NCBI GenBank assembly: GCA_947177165.1
Contig: CAMWTP010000010.1
Span: forward strand, 1 to 64,000
Direction: 5' to 3'
Origin: an uncultured Lachnospiraceae bacterium
Lineage (GTDB): Bacteria; Bacillota; Clostridia; Lachnospirales; Lachnospiraceae
DNA: 64,000 nucleotides
A program made the position numbers and the translations under genes. This document shows positions 17,940 through 26,074 of the stretch, in pieces. Each line of letters opens with the position of its first letter. Position 1 is the first letter of the stretch. The notes under the pieces are model-generated. The model made no database searches and was not told the DNA's origin. It saw only the letters and a program-made list of their open reading frames with translations.

Positions 17940-18000
17940 CAGGGCGAGGGTTCGGAAACCTGCTGTCGTGAGACAGTAAGGCGCCGGATTCTTAGCCTAC

Positions 18001-18999
18001 AATGTCGCACTGCCCGATGACTACTGCTCCCTGCTGTCAACCATGCGGTCGAGGGAGATTTCGAGCATCATCATTATCCAGAATTTTGCCCAGTTAAAGG
18101 CGCTTTTCAAGGACACATGGGAGACCGTGCCAGGCAACTGCGACACATTTATTTATCTTGGCGGCAACGAGCAGAGCACGCACAAATATGTCTCGGAGCT
18201 GCTGGGGAAGGGCACGATCGACAAGAAATCAAGCGGCGAGACGAAGGGCAGGCAGGGAAGCTCCTCGCGCAATTATGACGTGCTGGGAAGGGAGCTGTTC
18301 ACGCCGGACGAGGTGCGCAAGCTGGACAACAGGAAATGCATCATTTTTATCCGTGGTTTTGATCCGGTCATGGACAACAAGTTTGTCCCGTTTTCCCACC
18401 CGGCATTTTCCCAGACGGCTGATGGTGGCGGAAAACCGTATGTGCATACACCGAAACAGGGAGGGGATGAGGCAAAGCCATACCAGCTGCTCACGAAGAA
18501 ATCACTTGCCTATTATGAGGAGCTGAAAAAAAAGGGCGGGAACGTGTACATTGACAGGCTGGAGTATGGGGAGCTGGGACTGCTCACGGAGCTGGAAATG
18601 AAAAAGCGGTTCCTGGGGCAGGGACAGCCGGGAGAAAATCCCCGTGCAGGGGAGGCGGACAGGAGCCGGAATATACAGAAAGTCTGTCTGGATAAGAAAG
18701 AATGCCGGACCAAAACGCCGGATACTGGAAAAATGCCTGCACAGCGTGAGGAGTACCGGGGACATCAGGGTGCGCAGAAAATCCCTGCACGGCGGGGGAA
18801 ACTGCCAGGGGATGATACCATCGTAAACCGGATGGCACAGTGGCGGTATACGCAGGAGCAGAGGGATGAGCTTCATAAGATGATGGATATGGGAATGCCG
18901 CAGGAGGATATTCTTTCTGTATTCTATCCGGAGACGGGGGCAGAAGAGATGCACAGGTTTCTGCTTGCATTCCAGTCAGGACGGGGGACAGGTGATTGA
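18001..18999 (+). CDS. virD4: VirD4/TraG coupling protein, 3' exon
   Basis: This exon supplies residues 416-747. It starts NVALPDDYCSLLSTMRSRE, followed by IIIIQNFAQLKALF, the region after Walker B in TraG/VirD4 proteins, and continues through CDTFIYLGGNE to the end of the ATPase domain. The last 120 residues are polar and repetitive in Arg, Gly and Lys, with a short helical end (DELHKMMDMGMPQEDIL). It is only translated as part of VirD4 after intron splicing; no good start and ribosome site stands at the exon start. Confidence 0.92.
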   Translation, partial: NVALPDDYCSLLSTMRSREISSIIIIQNFAQLKALFKDTWETVPGNCDTFIYLGGNEQSTHKYVSELLGKGTIDKKSSGETKGRQGSSSRNYDVLGRELFTPDEVRKLDNRKCIIFIRGFDPVMDNKFVPFSHPAFSQTADGGGKPYVHTPKQGGDEAKPYQLLTKKSLAYYEELKKKGGNVYIDRLEYGELGLLTELEMKKRFLGQGQPGENPRAGEADRSRNIQKVCLDKKECRTKTPDTGKMPAQREEYRGHQGAQKIPARRGKLPGDDTIVNRMAQWRYTQEQRDELHKMMDMGMPQEDILSVFYPETGAEEMHRFLLAFQSGRGTGD

Positions 19000-19175
19000 A
19001 TGTTCCTGCAGCCCTGCGGAGGGGGAGTTTCACTGGAGATAGAATTGGCAGGATTGGGTATTAGTGACTGTCATGAACGAAGTATCAGATATTTCAGAAT
19101 TACCAGCCGGTATCTGATTATCAGTAATTATGGGTGTGAAAACAGGCAGTTGAAAGTATTCAGTCCGTCTGTATT

Positions 19176-19342
19176 GGAAGGGGGCGGTTATAGCAAATCT
19201 GTCGGGGAAAGCCTGGCGGAACGGCACTGTGGTAGCTTCCGTATCGTACAGAACCAATAAATTTATATATGGAAAGGGGGCGGTTGCAGCACACCATGCC
19301 GGGGAAAGCCCGGCGGAACGGCACTGCGGGAGTTTACCGTAT
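19176..19342 (+). repeat. Tandem structured repeat before the pilin-like gene
   Basis: Two copies of a roughly 70-bp unit (19176-19244 and 19271-19342), 95 bp apart, share GGAArGGGGCGGTT, a central hairpin, then GGCGGAACGGCACTG and a closing CCGTAT. The central stem is GCCGGG/CCCGGC in copy 2 and GTCGGG/CCTGGC in copy 1, where two changes keep pairing as G-U pairs. Ends GGAAG/CTTCC can also pair in copy 1. The stretch 19000-19175 before it holds one hairpin (ATCAGATA/TATCTGAT, 19084-19118) and an unconvincing 86-codon frame. An RNA regulatory element or protein-binding leader is possible. Confidence 0.6.
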
Positions 19343-19371
19343 AAACAAAAAAATAAAAAGGAGAATGTTTT

Positions 19372-19731
19372 ATGCAGAGAAATCAGGTTACAACAAAGAA
19401 AGAGAACGGAAAAGGAAGATTTGGAAAGGCAAAAAAGTTTGTCACGGGAGCCTGCTGCGCGGGATATATGGCGTTTGCCTCCATGCCGGCGACGGTGTTT
19501 GCGGCATCTGCCGGCCCGGCCTCCATCACACAGCCGCTTGACAACCTCAAAACGATTGTGATCTCGGTCATCGGTGCAGTGGGAGTTATTATTCTTGCAA
19601 AGAATGTCATGGAGTTTGCGCAGGCGTACCAGCAGCAGGATTCCTCAACCATGAACTCAGCGTTGAAGGGAGTCGTGGCAGGAATCATGATGGCAGGCAT
19701 TTCGACAGTGCTCACATTCCTTGGATTTTAG
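19372..19731 (+). CDS. Maff2-family / VirB2-like small membrane protein
   Basis: This 119-residue protein fits the Maff2 family of mobile-element membrane proteins, which takes the place of the VirB2-type pilin gene. A basic N-terminus and a hydrophobic signal-like helix end at about AASAGPAS (residue 45). Two membrane helices follow (about 58-80 and 98-118) around a short polar loop (AYQQQDSS). The start has aaaggag about 8 bases ahead. It heads the channel gene set (VirB6-like, PrgI, VirB4) and is preceded by the tandem leader repeat. Abundant expression would suit a pilin-like subunit, but that is inference. Confidence 0.8.
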   Translation: MQRNQVTTKKENGKGRFGKAKKFVTGACCAGYMAFASMPATVFAASAGPASITQPLDNLKTIVISVIGAVGVIILAKNVMEFAQAYQQQDSSTMNSALKGVVAGIMMAGISTVLTFLGF

Positions 19732-19747
19732 GATATGTACAGAAAGG

Positions 19748-19774
19748 ACAGGCGTCTGAAACTGCCTGTTTTTT
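19748..19774 (+). terminator. Intrinsic terminator after the pilin-like gene
   Basis: ACAGGC (19748-19753) and GCCTGT (19764-19769) pair, followed by a run of T to 19774. Its position inside the transfer operon would give more pilin-like mRNA than downstream channel mRNA. Confidence 0.7.
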
Positions 19775-19785
19775 ATGCACACGGG

Positions 19786-19807
19786 CAGGGGAAAGGCTTT
19801 TCCCCTG
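19786..19807 (+). other. Stable hairpin before the virB6-like gene
   Basis: CAGGGGAAA and TTTCCCCTG form a perfect 9-bp stem with a four-base loop. No T run follows, so it is probably an RNA-stability or processing element, or an alternate partner of the terminator just upstream. Confidence 0.45.
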
Positions 19808-19863
19808 TTCAATTGAGCACGTCTTATAAAAAATCTCAGCCAGATTAAAGAGGAGGGAAACAA

Positions 19864-20706
19864 GTGGATATTTTTAAGCTCGGGGACAAGATCCTTGCAC
19901 TCCTGGAGATGGTGTTCGGTTTCTGGAACAGCCAGGTCGGGCTCGTATTCTCCATGCTGGGGCAGTCCCCCGTAAATTTTAAGGGCGGTGGGCCGTGGGC
20001 GGTGGTAGAAAGTGTGCAGCCGGTTTTTGTGGCGGTCGGCGCCTCGCTCGTGGTGTTGTTCTTCGTGATCGGGTTCTGTGCGGAGAGCGTGGACGTCAGG
20101 GAGGAGATGCGCTTTGAATCCATACTGCGCATGCTGATACGCCTGATCCTCGCAGAGTGGCTTGTTATCAACAACGTCACCATCATGAAGGCATTTTTTG
20201 CGACAATCGGAAATCTTGTAAATACGCTGTCGGCAGGCAGTTATACCACGCTTTCCATCGATCCCGCGCAGGCAGACGTCATCAGCGGGCTCGGGTTCGG
20301 GGAGAGCCTGATCATGCTGGTACTGGCGGCGCTTTTGAGCGTCATCGTCATTATCTGCGGCTTTTTCATGCTGTATACCGTATATTTCCGGTTCTTAAAG
20401 CTCATGGTCATCGTGCCGGTCGGTTCCATTGCCTTTTCAACGCTGGCAGGGAACCGCAGCGTGGCAAATACTGCGGCTTCCTACGCAAAGTATTTCCTGT
20501 CAGTGGTATTTGAGGCAGTGACGATGGCGCTCGCAGTCATGCTGTGCAATGCCTTCATCAGCTCGGGGCTGCCGTCATTTACGGGAAATTATGCGGACTG
20601 GGTAAAGACGCTGATCTATCTGTGCGAAATGACCTTTACCATCTCGCTGACGGTGGGAAGTGTCAAGGGTGCGCAGTCATTAACCAGCAGGGCGCTGGGA
20701 TTATAG
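19864..20706 (+). CDS. VirB6/TrbL-like conjugation membrane protein
   Basis: This 280-residue protein has about six membrane helices (near residues 55-75, 85-105, 145-180, 195-215, 225-245 and 258-275). It has the overall profile of the TrbL/VirB6-like channel proteins of Gram-positive ICEs. The motif FFVIGFCAESVDVREEMRFE (about 66-85) is typical of this Clostridial group. The GTG start has agaggaggg ahead. It likely forms part of the inner channel with PrgI and VirB4. Confidence 0.82.
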   Translation: MDIFKLGDKILALLEMVFGFWNSQVGLVFSMLGQSPVNFKGGGPWAVVESVQPVFVAVGASLVVLFFVIGFCAESVDVREEMRFESILRMLIRLILAEWLVINNVTIMKAFFATIGNLVNTLSAGSYTTLSIDPAQADVISGLGFGESLIMLVLAALLSVIVIICGFFMLYTVYFRFLKLMVIVPVGSIAFSTLAGNRSVANTAASYAKYFLSVVFEAVTMALAVMLCNAFISSGLPSFTGNYADWVKTLIYLCEMTFTISLTVGSVKGAQSLTSRALGL

Positions 20707-20717
20707 GAGGGAATTTA

Positions 20718-21140
20718 ATGGAGACAGGAATGCAGGATGCAGGGACAGTACTGGAATTTAAGACAGATTTTGGGACCGCGGAGCAGCTGGAGGTTGAAGC
20801 CGGCGCATGCCGGAACGATGGCAGCCTTTATGTGGCATTGACGGCGGTGGGTGACGGTTATCCGGAGCCTTACGGTAATCTGACGGTGAACCTTGAACAG
20901 AAAATACCGCCGTACTGTGCCTTTGTGGACACCAACAACATGCCGGAGGCGGAGGACTTCCTGGTAAATAACGGGATTGCTTCATTTACGGGGCTGGTGC
21001 AGGAGAGCGGTTACTGCACATATCCCCTTTACCAGTTTAATGCGGAAAAATTAAGGCGGCTTTGTCCCGGAGGCATGGCCGCATATGAACAGGAAAACGG
21101 ACTGGCAAAGAAACCGGCAAAAAAAGAAAAGTGCAGATAA
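20718..21140 (+). CDS. DUF4313-like protein
   Basis: This 140-residue soluble protein matches the DUF4313 pattern: an N-terminal strand pair with LYVALTAVGDGYPEPYGNLTVNL (only partly listed here) near 33-55, then CAFVDTNNMPEAEDFL and the Cys/Tyr-rich block ESGYCTYPLYQF. ATG 20718 follows taggagg. A role is not known; it is a regular member of these transfer operons between virB6-like and prgI. Confidence 0.7.
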   Translation: METGMQDAGTVLEFKTDFGTAEQLEVEAGACRNDGSLYVALTAVGDGYPEPYGNLTVNLEQKIPPYCAFVDTNNMPEAEDFLVNNGIASFTGLVQESGYCTYPLYQFNAEKLRRLCPGGMAAYEQENGLAKKPAKKEKCR

Positions 21141-21178
21141 AGTAGATTATTGAAAATCCAGTCATGGGGAGGTATTGA

Positions 21179-21556
21179 ATGGTTATTGAGATCAATAAGG
21201 ACATCGACCGTTACAAGGAGACGGTCATCATGGGACTGACAGCAAGGCAGCTTATCTTTTCAGTGCTGTCGGTAGCTGTAGGGGGCGGGATCATATTGTT
21301 TTTCTATCCCTTAATCGGCATGACGCCCAGCGTCTACCTGGCAATTCCGGCAGTTGCGCCGGTTGCATTGGGAGGGTTTTATTCCTTTAACGGAATGAAC
21401 TTTTATGAATACATGGGAAGAAAGCTGAGGATGCTTTTTGCAAACCGCCCGCTCGCCTATGTATCAACGGAAAACTGGGAGGTCATAAACGAAATCAGGG
21501 CACGGGAAACAGAGAGAAACAGCAGAAAAAAACAGGGAAAAGGAGAGCATTCATAA
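21179..21556 (+). CDS. prgI: PrgI family protein
   Basis: This 125-residue protein has the PrgI/VirB3-like layout: a short conserved start (VIEINKDIDRYKETV), two adjacent membrane helices (about 26-45 and 50-70) and a cytoplasmic tail with FNGMNFYEYM and RPLAYVS. PrgI proteins stand in the channel next to the VirB4 ATPase. The stop overlaps the next small gene (TAATG). Confidence 0.85.
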   Translation: MVIEINKDIDRYKETVIMGLTARQLIFSVLSVAVGGGIILFFYPLIGMTPSVYLAIPAVAPVALGGFYSFNGMNFYEYMGRKLRMLFANRPLAYVSTENWEVINEIRARETERNSRKKQGKGEHS

Positions 21557-21696
21557 TGAAAACAGCAGGAAAAAGGAAAACGAAGTTTTTTATAACTGCA
21601 GCAGTCCTGTCATTTGTGGCGGGCACTGCCGCGCTTATTTATAAGGTGAGGCACAGCAAAAGCCTGCATAAAGTCAAAAGACAGTACTGGCAGTAA
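21556..21696 (+). CDS. Small single-helix membrane protein (46 aa)
   Basis: The ATG overlaps the prgI stop codon. The 46 residues are a basic start, one membrane helix (about 11-28) and a basic tail. It is too small for family assignment; coupling with prgI supports translation. Confidence 0.55.
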   Translation: MKTAGKRKTKFFITAAVLSFVAGTAALIYKVRHSKSLHKVKRQYWQ

Positions 21697-21783
21697 ACAG
21701 CTATAACAGGGATGGTGTTTCAGACCTGAATCTGAAAAATCAAAAGTGAAATGGTTTTGAGCCATATGATGCAGGAAGTATGG

Positions 21784-21919
21784 CATTAGAAGGTTTCAGG
21801 ACTTCTCCATCTAATGGGTTTACAGGTTTATGCCAGGACTTTGGTGTAACAGTCAGTATGAGGCCGTATTAACTATTGTCTGATGCACTGGACGGCCTGT
21901 AAAACAGTCCGGTGCATCA
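21784..21919 (+). promoter_or_regulatory. Two hairpins in the 300-nt leader of virB4
   Basis: The gap 21697-21996 has no good gene. It carries a hairpin at 21784-21816 (CATTAGA/TCTAATG, with inner AGAAG/CTTCT as an alternative) and a stronger one at 21881-21919, where 13-base arms (TGATGCACTGGAC and its partner) pair with a single G-U pair. Neither is followed by a T run. The leader is unusually long for this packed operon, suggesting translation or processing control of virB4. Confidence 0.5.
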
Positions 21920-21996
21920 GGGCAGGCCATATATGTTTTAACAGGACAGGTTTATTATATTTTGTGATGCCGCAGGGCACGGATAAGGAGGCAGTA

Positions 21997-24363
21997 TTGG
22001 GATTATTTACAGACGGTTTTAAGGAGCTTAAAAAGGCGGACGAACCGCTTTACAGGACGCCAGCGTCCATACAGGAAACGATAGAGATCTTAAAGATTTC
22101 AGAAAGCGGCATTTTTGAGGTCTCAAAAAACAGGCACTCAAAATGCTACCGTTTCCAGGACATCAATTATACAACGGCCAACGAGGAGGAGCAGATCAGC
22201 ATCTTCGAGCGGTACTGCAGGTTTTTAAATTCGCTGGACGTGAATTTCAAGATTACGGTTAACAACAAGAACAAGGACATGGAGGAACTGCGCAGCAAGG
22301 TATTTCTGCAGCCGCAGCCGGACGGTTTTGATGATTACCGGGGCATCTACAATGACATCATGGAGCAGAAAATCCGTGAGGGCAGGCAGGGAATCCAGCA
22401 GGAGCGCTATCTTACCATCACCATTGAGCGCAAGAATTTTGAGGAGGCGAAAGCGCAGTTTGCAACCATCGAGGCATCGGTCCACAAGGCGTTTAACGAG
22501 CTGGGGGCGGGGATCGTGCCGCTTTCGGGGAATGATCGGATCAGGGTGCTGTATGACTATTACCACCTTGGGAAAGAGAACGGGTTTGACTTTGACATCA
22601 GGGAGGCGGAGAAAGTCGGGGCGGATTTCAGGAATGACCTGTGCAACGGGATGCTGCAGTTTTTCCCGGATTATTTCAGGGATGAAAATAAATTCTGCCG
22701 CGCGCTTTTTATCAAAAAATACCCGTCAAGCCTGTCTGACAGGTTTTTGAATGAGATTGTGTCCCTTCCAATCCATTCCGTCACCAGCATTGACATCGTA
22801 CCGATCCCGAAGGACATGACAACAAAAATCTTGCAGAAGAAATATCTCGGCATCGAGTCGGACATCATCAGGCAGCAGCGGGTGCGGAACAAAAACAATG
22901 ATTTTTCCTCGGAAATCTCCTACAACAAGCGTATCGAGAAAAAGGAGATTGAGGGCATCATGGACGACGTGAGGGAGAACGACCAGTGCCTCTTCTATGC
23001 AGCGGTGAACATGATCCTCATGGCAGACACGAAGGAGGAGCTCGACAGCATGACAAAGACGGTGGAGACCATCGGCAAGCGTCATTCCGTAACGATTGAG
23101 GAGCATTACCTGAAACAGAGGGAGTCGCTCAATACCGTACTCCCGATCGGCGTAAGACAGGTGGAAACCATGCGCACGATGCTGACGCAGAGCCTTGCGG
23201 CGCTCATGCCCTTTAACGTGCAGGAGTTAAATGATAAGGGCGGCAGTTATTACGGTATCAACCAGGTCAGTAAAAACATCAATATCGGGAACCGGAAAAA
23301 GCTGATCAACGGAAACGGCTTTGTGTTCGGCGTGCCCGGTTCCGGCAAGTCCTTTTTCTGCAAGATGGAGATGGGGAGCGTGTTTCTGGGCACGAAGGAC
23401 GAGATCATCATTATTGATCCCATGAATGAGTATTTCAATATCGCTCACACTTACGGAGGTACAGTGGTCAACATGAGCACCTATACGGAGAACTATGTCA
23501 ATCCCCTCGACATGGATGTGTGGAGCCTTGACTTAAACGACAGTAAGGGAATGATACGGGAGAAGGGTGAGTTCATGCTGGGGCTTTGTGAACAGTGCAT
23601 GGGCGAGGGGCTCAATTCCCGCCAGAAGTCCATTATTGACAGGTGTGTCAGAAAGCTTTATATTGACGTCGCAAAAAGCAGGGAAAAGCATATTCCCGTG
23701 ATGTCCGACTTTTATGATATCCTGATGGCACAGCCGGAGGAGGAGGCAGGCGACATCGCGCTTTCCCTTGAGCTGTTTGTCAACGGATCCCTGAATATTT
23801 TTAACCATCATACGAACGTTGACGTGGATAACCGCTTTACCGTTTACGGCATACGTGACCTTGGCACGGAACTCTCACCGGTCACGATGCTTGTCATGAT
23901 GGAGAGCATCCAGAACCGCATCATTGCAAACGGGAAACGGGGTATTGCAACATGGCTTTACATTGACGAATTTCATATTCTCTTAAATTCCGAGTATTCC
24001 GCAAAATATTTACAGCAGCTCTGGAAAAAAGTGCGGAAGCAGGGCGGTTTATGTACCGGCATCACGCAGAACATACTTGACCTGCTGCAGAATTATACCG
24101 CGACAACCATGCTTGCCAATTCCGAGTTTGTGGCGCTCTTAAAGCAGGCAAATACGGACAGTTCGCGTATGGCGGAGGTCATCGGCGTGTCGGAGGCGCA
24201 GCTGCAGTATGTCACAAACACCGAAAGCGGGAAGGGACTGTTGAAATGCGGGAATGTGGTCATACCTTTTGATAACACCATAGGAAAAGGGAGCAGGCTC
24301 TACAACCTGTATAATACCAATATCCACGAGATTGCGGAACAGGAAAGGAAGGACAGGTTTTAA
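21997..24363 (+). CDS. virB4: VirB4/TrsE-type conjugation ATPase
   Basis: This 788-residue protein is the VirB4 ATPase of the transfer channel. Walker A is GVPGSGKS (445-452) and Walker B is YIDEFH with D657-E658. The N-terminal block KCYRFQDINYTTANEEEQ and SLDVNFKITVNNKNKDM are characteristic of the TrsE-like group. I chose TTG 21997 since aaggagg ends 5 bases ahead and the family's start (GLF...ELKKADEPLY) begins there; the open frame extends upstream through a hairpin that is unlikely to be coding. It ends before a strong terminator. Confidence 0.9.
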   Translation: MGLFTDGFKELKKADEPLYRTPASIQETIEILKISESGIFEVSKNRHSKCYRFQDINYTTANEEEQISIFERYCRFLNSLDVNFKITVNNKNKDMEELRSKVFLQPQPDGFDDYRGIYNDIMEQKIREGRQGIQQERYLTITIERKNFEEAKAQFATIEASVHKAFNELGAGIVPLSGNDRIRVLYDYYHLGKENGFDFDIREAEKVGADFRNDLCNGMLQFFPDYFRDENKFCRALFIKKYPSSLSDRFLNEIVSLPIHSVTSIDIVPIPKDMTTKILQKKYLGIESDIIRQQRVRNKNNDFSSEISYNKRIEKKEIEGIMDDVRENDQCLFYAAVNMILMADTKEELDSMTKTVETIGKRHSVTIEEHYLKQRESLNTVLPIGVRQVETMRTMLTQSLAALMPFNVQELNDKGGSYYGINQVSKNINIGNRKKLINGNGFVFGVPGSGKSFFCKMEMGSVFLGTKDEIIIIDPMNEYFNIAHTYGGTVVNMSTYTENYVNPLDMDVWSLDLNDSKGMIREKGEFMLGLCEQCMGEGLNSRQKSIIDRCVRKLYIDVAKSREKHIPVMSDFYDILMAQPEEEAGDIALSLELFVNGSLNIFNHHTNVDVDNRFTVYGIRDLGTELSPVTMLVMMESIQNRIIANGKRGIATWLYIDEFHILLNSEYSAKYLQQLWKKVRKQGGLCTGITQNILDLLQNYTATTMLANSEFVALLKQANTDSSRMAEVIGVSEAQLQYVTNTESGKGLLKCGNVVIPFDNTIGKGSRLYNLYNTNIHEIAEQERKDRF

Positions 24364-24383
24364 CAGAATAACACACAGTTGAC

Positions 24384-24416
24384 AGCATCTAAGCCATAAA
24401 GGTTTAGGTGCTTTTT
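24384..24416 (+). terminator. Strong intrinsic terminator after virB4
   Basis: Arms 24384-24395 and 24401-24412 pair over 12 bp (two G-U pairs) with an ATAAA loop, followed by TTTT to 24416. It ends the channel gene run. Confidence 0.8.
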
Positions 24417-24450
24417 CTGTGCAGGCAGAAATTATTTGGAGGTGGCAGAA

Positions 24451-25281
24451 GTGGAAAAGACCATATTTAATGTAGTCTCGTACTCCGGGGGAAAGGATTC
24501 GACGGCGATGCTTCTTAAGATGATCGAGCAGGGAATGCAGATCGACTGCGTCCTGTTCTGTGACACGGGGCTGGAATTTCCCCAGATGTATGAACACATC
24601 GACAGGGTTGAGCGTGATACGGGCCTGGACATAACAAGGGTAAGGCCGGACATGCCCTTTGAGTACCTGATGTTTGACAAGCCCATAAAGAGGAGGGACA
24701 GTTCCCCGGTCAAAATAAAATACGGAGCTGGCATGACCGGGCACGGGTGGCCGGGACCAAAAATGCGGTGGTGCACCAGGGCGCTGAAAGACACGCCGAG
24801 GGAGCGCTTCCTGAAAGCATTCAGACCTTATTACGAGATGCGGTATTATGTGGGGATTGCGGCGGACGAGACAAAAAGGCTGGAGAGAAAGACCAACCAG
24901 AACCCGGCTCACGTACATCCGTTAGTGGAATGGGGAATGACGGAGGCGGACTGTCTTGAATACTGCTACAGTAAAGGATATGACTGGGGCGGGCTGTATG
25001 AGCTGTTTGACCGCGTATCATGCTGGTGCTGTCCGCTGCAGCCGCTGGAAGATTTAAGGAAACTGCGGGTGCATTTCCCTGAACTGTGGGAGCAGTTAAA
25101 GGGGTGGGACGACAGGAATTTCCGCACGTACAAGCCGGATTACACTGTCCGGGAGCTGGAGATGCGTTTCCAGTTTGAGGAGGAGTGCATACGCATGGGA
25201 AAACCGATACGTGGAAAAGAATTCATGGCAGAGCTGCGGGAGCGGCTTGACGCAGGCAGAGACGGCAGAAGGGAGGCGTGA
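24451..25281 (+). CDS. PP-loop PAPS reductase-like protein
   Basis: This 276-residue protein has the PP-loop SGGKDST at 12-18 and matches the phosphoadenosine-phosphosulphate reductase-like family carried by phages and ICEs. Two Cys-containing blocks, MRWCTR (about 108-113) and SCWCCP (about 192-197), may bind metal or sulphur. I chose GTG 24451 because ggagg at 24438-24442 is correctly spaced; TTG 24436 is less likely. It ends just before a methyltransferase gene. In mobile elements these proteins are suspected of nucleic-acid or nucleotide modification rather than sulphate reduction; this one is not linked to dnd genes here. Confidence 0.8.
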   Translation: MEKTIFNVVSYSGGKDSTAMLLKMIEQGMQIDCVLFCDTGLEFPQMYEHIDRVERDTGLDITRVRPDMPFEYLMFDKPIKRRDSSPVKIKYGAGMTGHGWPGPKMRWCTRALKDTPRERFLKAFRPYYEMRYYVGIAADETKRLERKTNQNPAHVHPLVEWGMTEADCLEYCYSKGYDWGGLYELFDRVSCWCCPLQPLEDLRKLRVHFPELWEQLKGWDDRNFRTYKPDYTVRELEMRFQFEEECIRMGKPIRGKEFMAELRERLDAGRDGRREA

Positions 25282-25297
25282 CAGCATTTTTAGCGTT

Positions 25298-26026
25298 ATG
25301 ACCGGATCAGACAAAGTTAATTCAGCTATATATGACAGGGGAAGGATAAGGCTCTGCCATGGTGATTTCCTGGATGTTGTAAAGGGGATGGACAGTGACA
25401 GTATAGACATGGTATTCACCGATCCGCCGTATGGACTGACAGGCGGCGGTATGAAAAGCGGGAAACTGGTCTACCCGGACAACGGGGTGTTCGGCAGCTG
25501 CGGGTTCGACACTGGCAGTATTGCGTTTGACGCGTGGATCCCGGAGGTTTACAGGGTGATGAAGAATGACAGGTACTTTTATGTGATGTCAAATGACAGG
25601 AACCTGTTTTCAATCCATGATGTCTGCACGGACAGCGGGTTTAAATTCTGTGAGCTGCTGGTGATGGACAAGAAGATGACCGTCCCGTCAGTATATTATC
25701 CCAAAAAGGCCGAGTTTATCCTGATGTACCGGAAAGGAAAATGCCGGAAAACGAGGTTTACGGGTGCGACAGTGATGGGGGCGGCGCTGCCGCGGGGGAA
25801 AGAAAAGCGCCACCCGACGGAGAAACCGGTATCCGTGATCAGCCACTTGATCAGGTGCTCCACATTTGAAAACGAACTGTGCCTCGATCCCTTCATGGGG
25901 AGCTGCCCTGCAGGGGAGGCGTGTATCATGACGGGACGGAGGTTTATCGGAAGCGAGATTGAACAGGAATGGTATGCAGTTTCACGGGACAGGATACCTG
26001 GGCTGCTGCAGACAGGAAAAGAATAA
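25298..26026 (+). CDS. DNA adenine/cytosine-N4 methyltransferase
   Basis: This 242-residue protein has DPPY at 42-45 (catalytic) and, near 207-212, DPFMGS, the AdoMet-binding motif. That order (catalytic first) is the beta class. HPTEKPVSVISHLIR lies between. ATG 25298 has a poor ribosome site; an ATT at 25286 behind gggagg is a possible true start. The upstream gene ends at 25281. No cognate endonuclease is visible, so it is an orphan methyltransferase that probably shields the ICE from host restriction. Confidence 0.88.
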   Translation: MTGSDKVNSAIYDRGRIRLCHGDFLDVVKGMDSDSIDMVFTDPPYGLTGGGMKSGKLVYPDNGVFGSCGFDTGSIAFDAWIPEVYRVMKNDRYFYVMSNDRNLFSIHDVCTDSGFKFCELLVMDKKMTVPSVYYPKKAEFILMYRKGKCRKTRFTGATVMGAALPRGKEKRHPTEKPVSVISHLIRCSTFENELCLDPFMGSCPAGEACIMTGRRFIGSEIEQEWYAVSRDRIPGLLQTGKE

Positions 26027-26074
26027 TCGGAAGGGGTGATTCAGCTGCAGGTCAGGAGAAAAACGGAGAAACCA

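Larger units (their letters stand above)
15462..18000 (+). mobile_element. Group II intron with reverse transcriptase ORF
   Basis: The 2539-bp intron starts with GTGCG (15462-15466), the group II 5' consensus, and ends ...CTAC. Removing it restores the virD4 frame exactly, which fixes both ends. The host bases GTTTGCG (15455-15461, IBS1) can pair with TGCGAAC at 15791-15797, in a hairpin loop, over 7 bp with two G-U pairs; this is the likely EBS1. Domain V lies at 17906-17939 and domain VI follows. The 15474-16068 part before the ORF is domain I-III RNA rather than empty sequence. Insertion in a conserved ATPase motif suits retrohoming into coupling-protein genes of other elements. Confidence 0.95.

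Noticed and set aside
19000-19260. 86-codon frame after virD4
   Set aside because: No ribosome site and it runs through the first copy of the structured repeat; composition does not look coding.
21883-21996. Upstream extension of virB4
   Set aside because: The added residues are Cys-rich, run through a hairpin and match no VirB4 start; TTG 21997 has aaggagg at the right distance.
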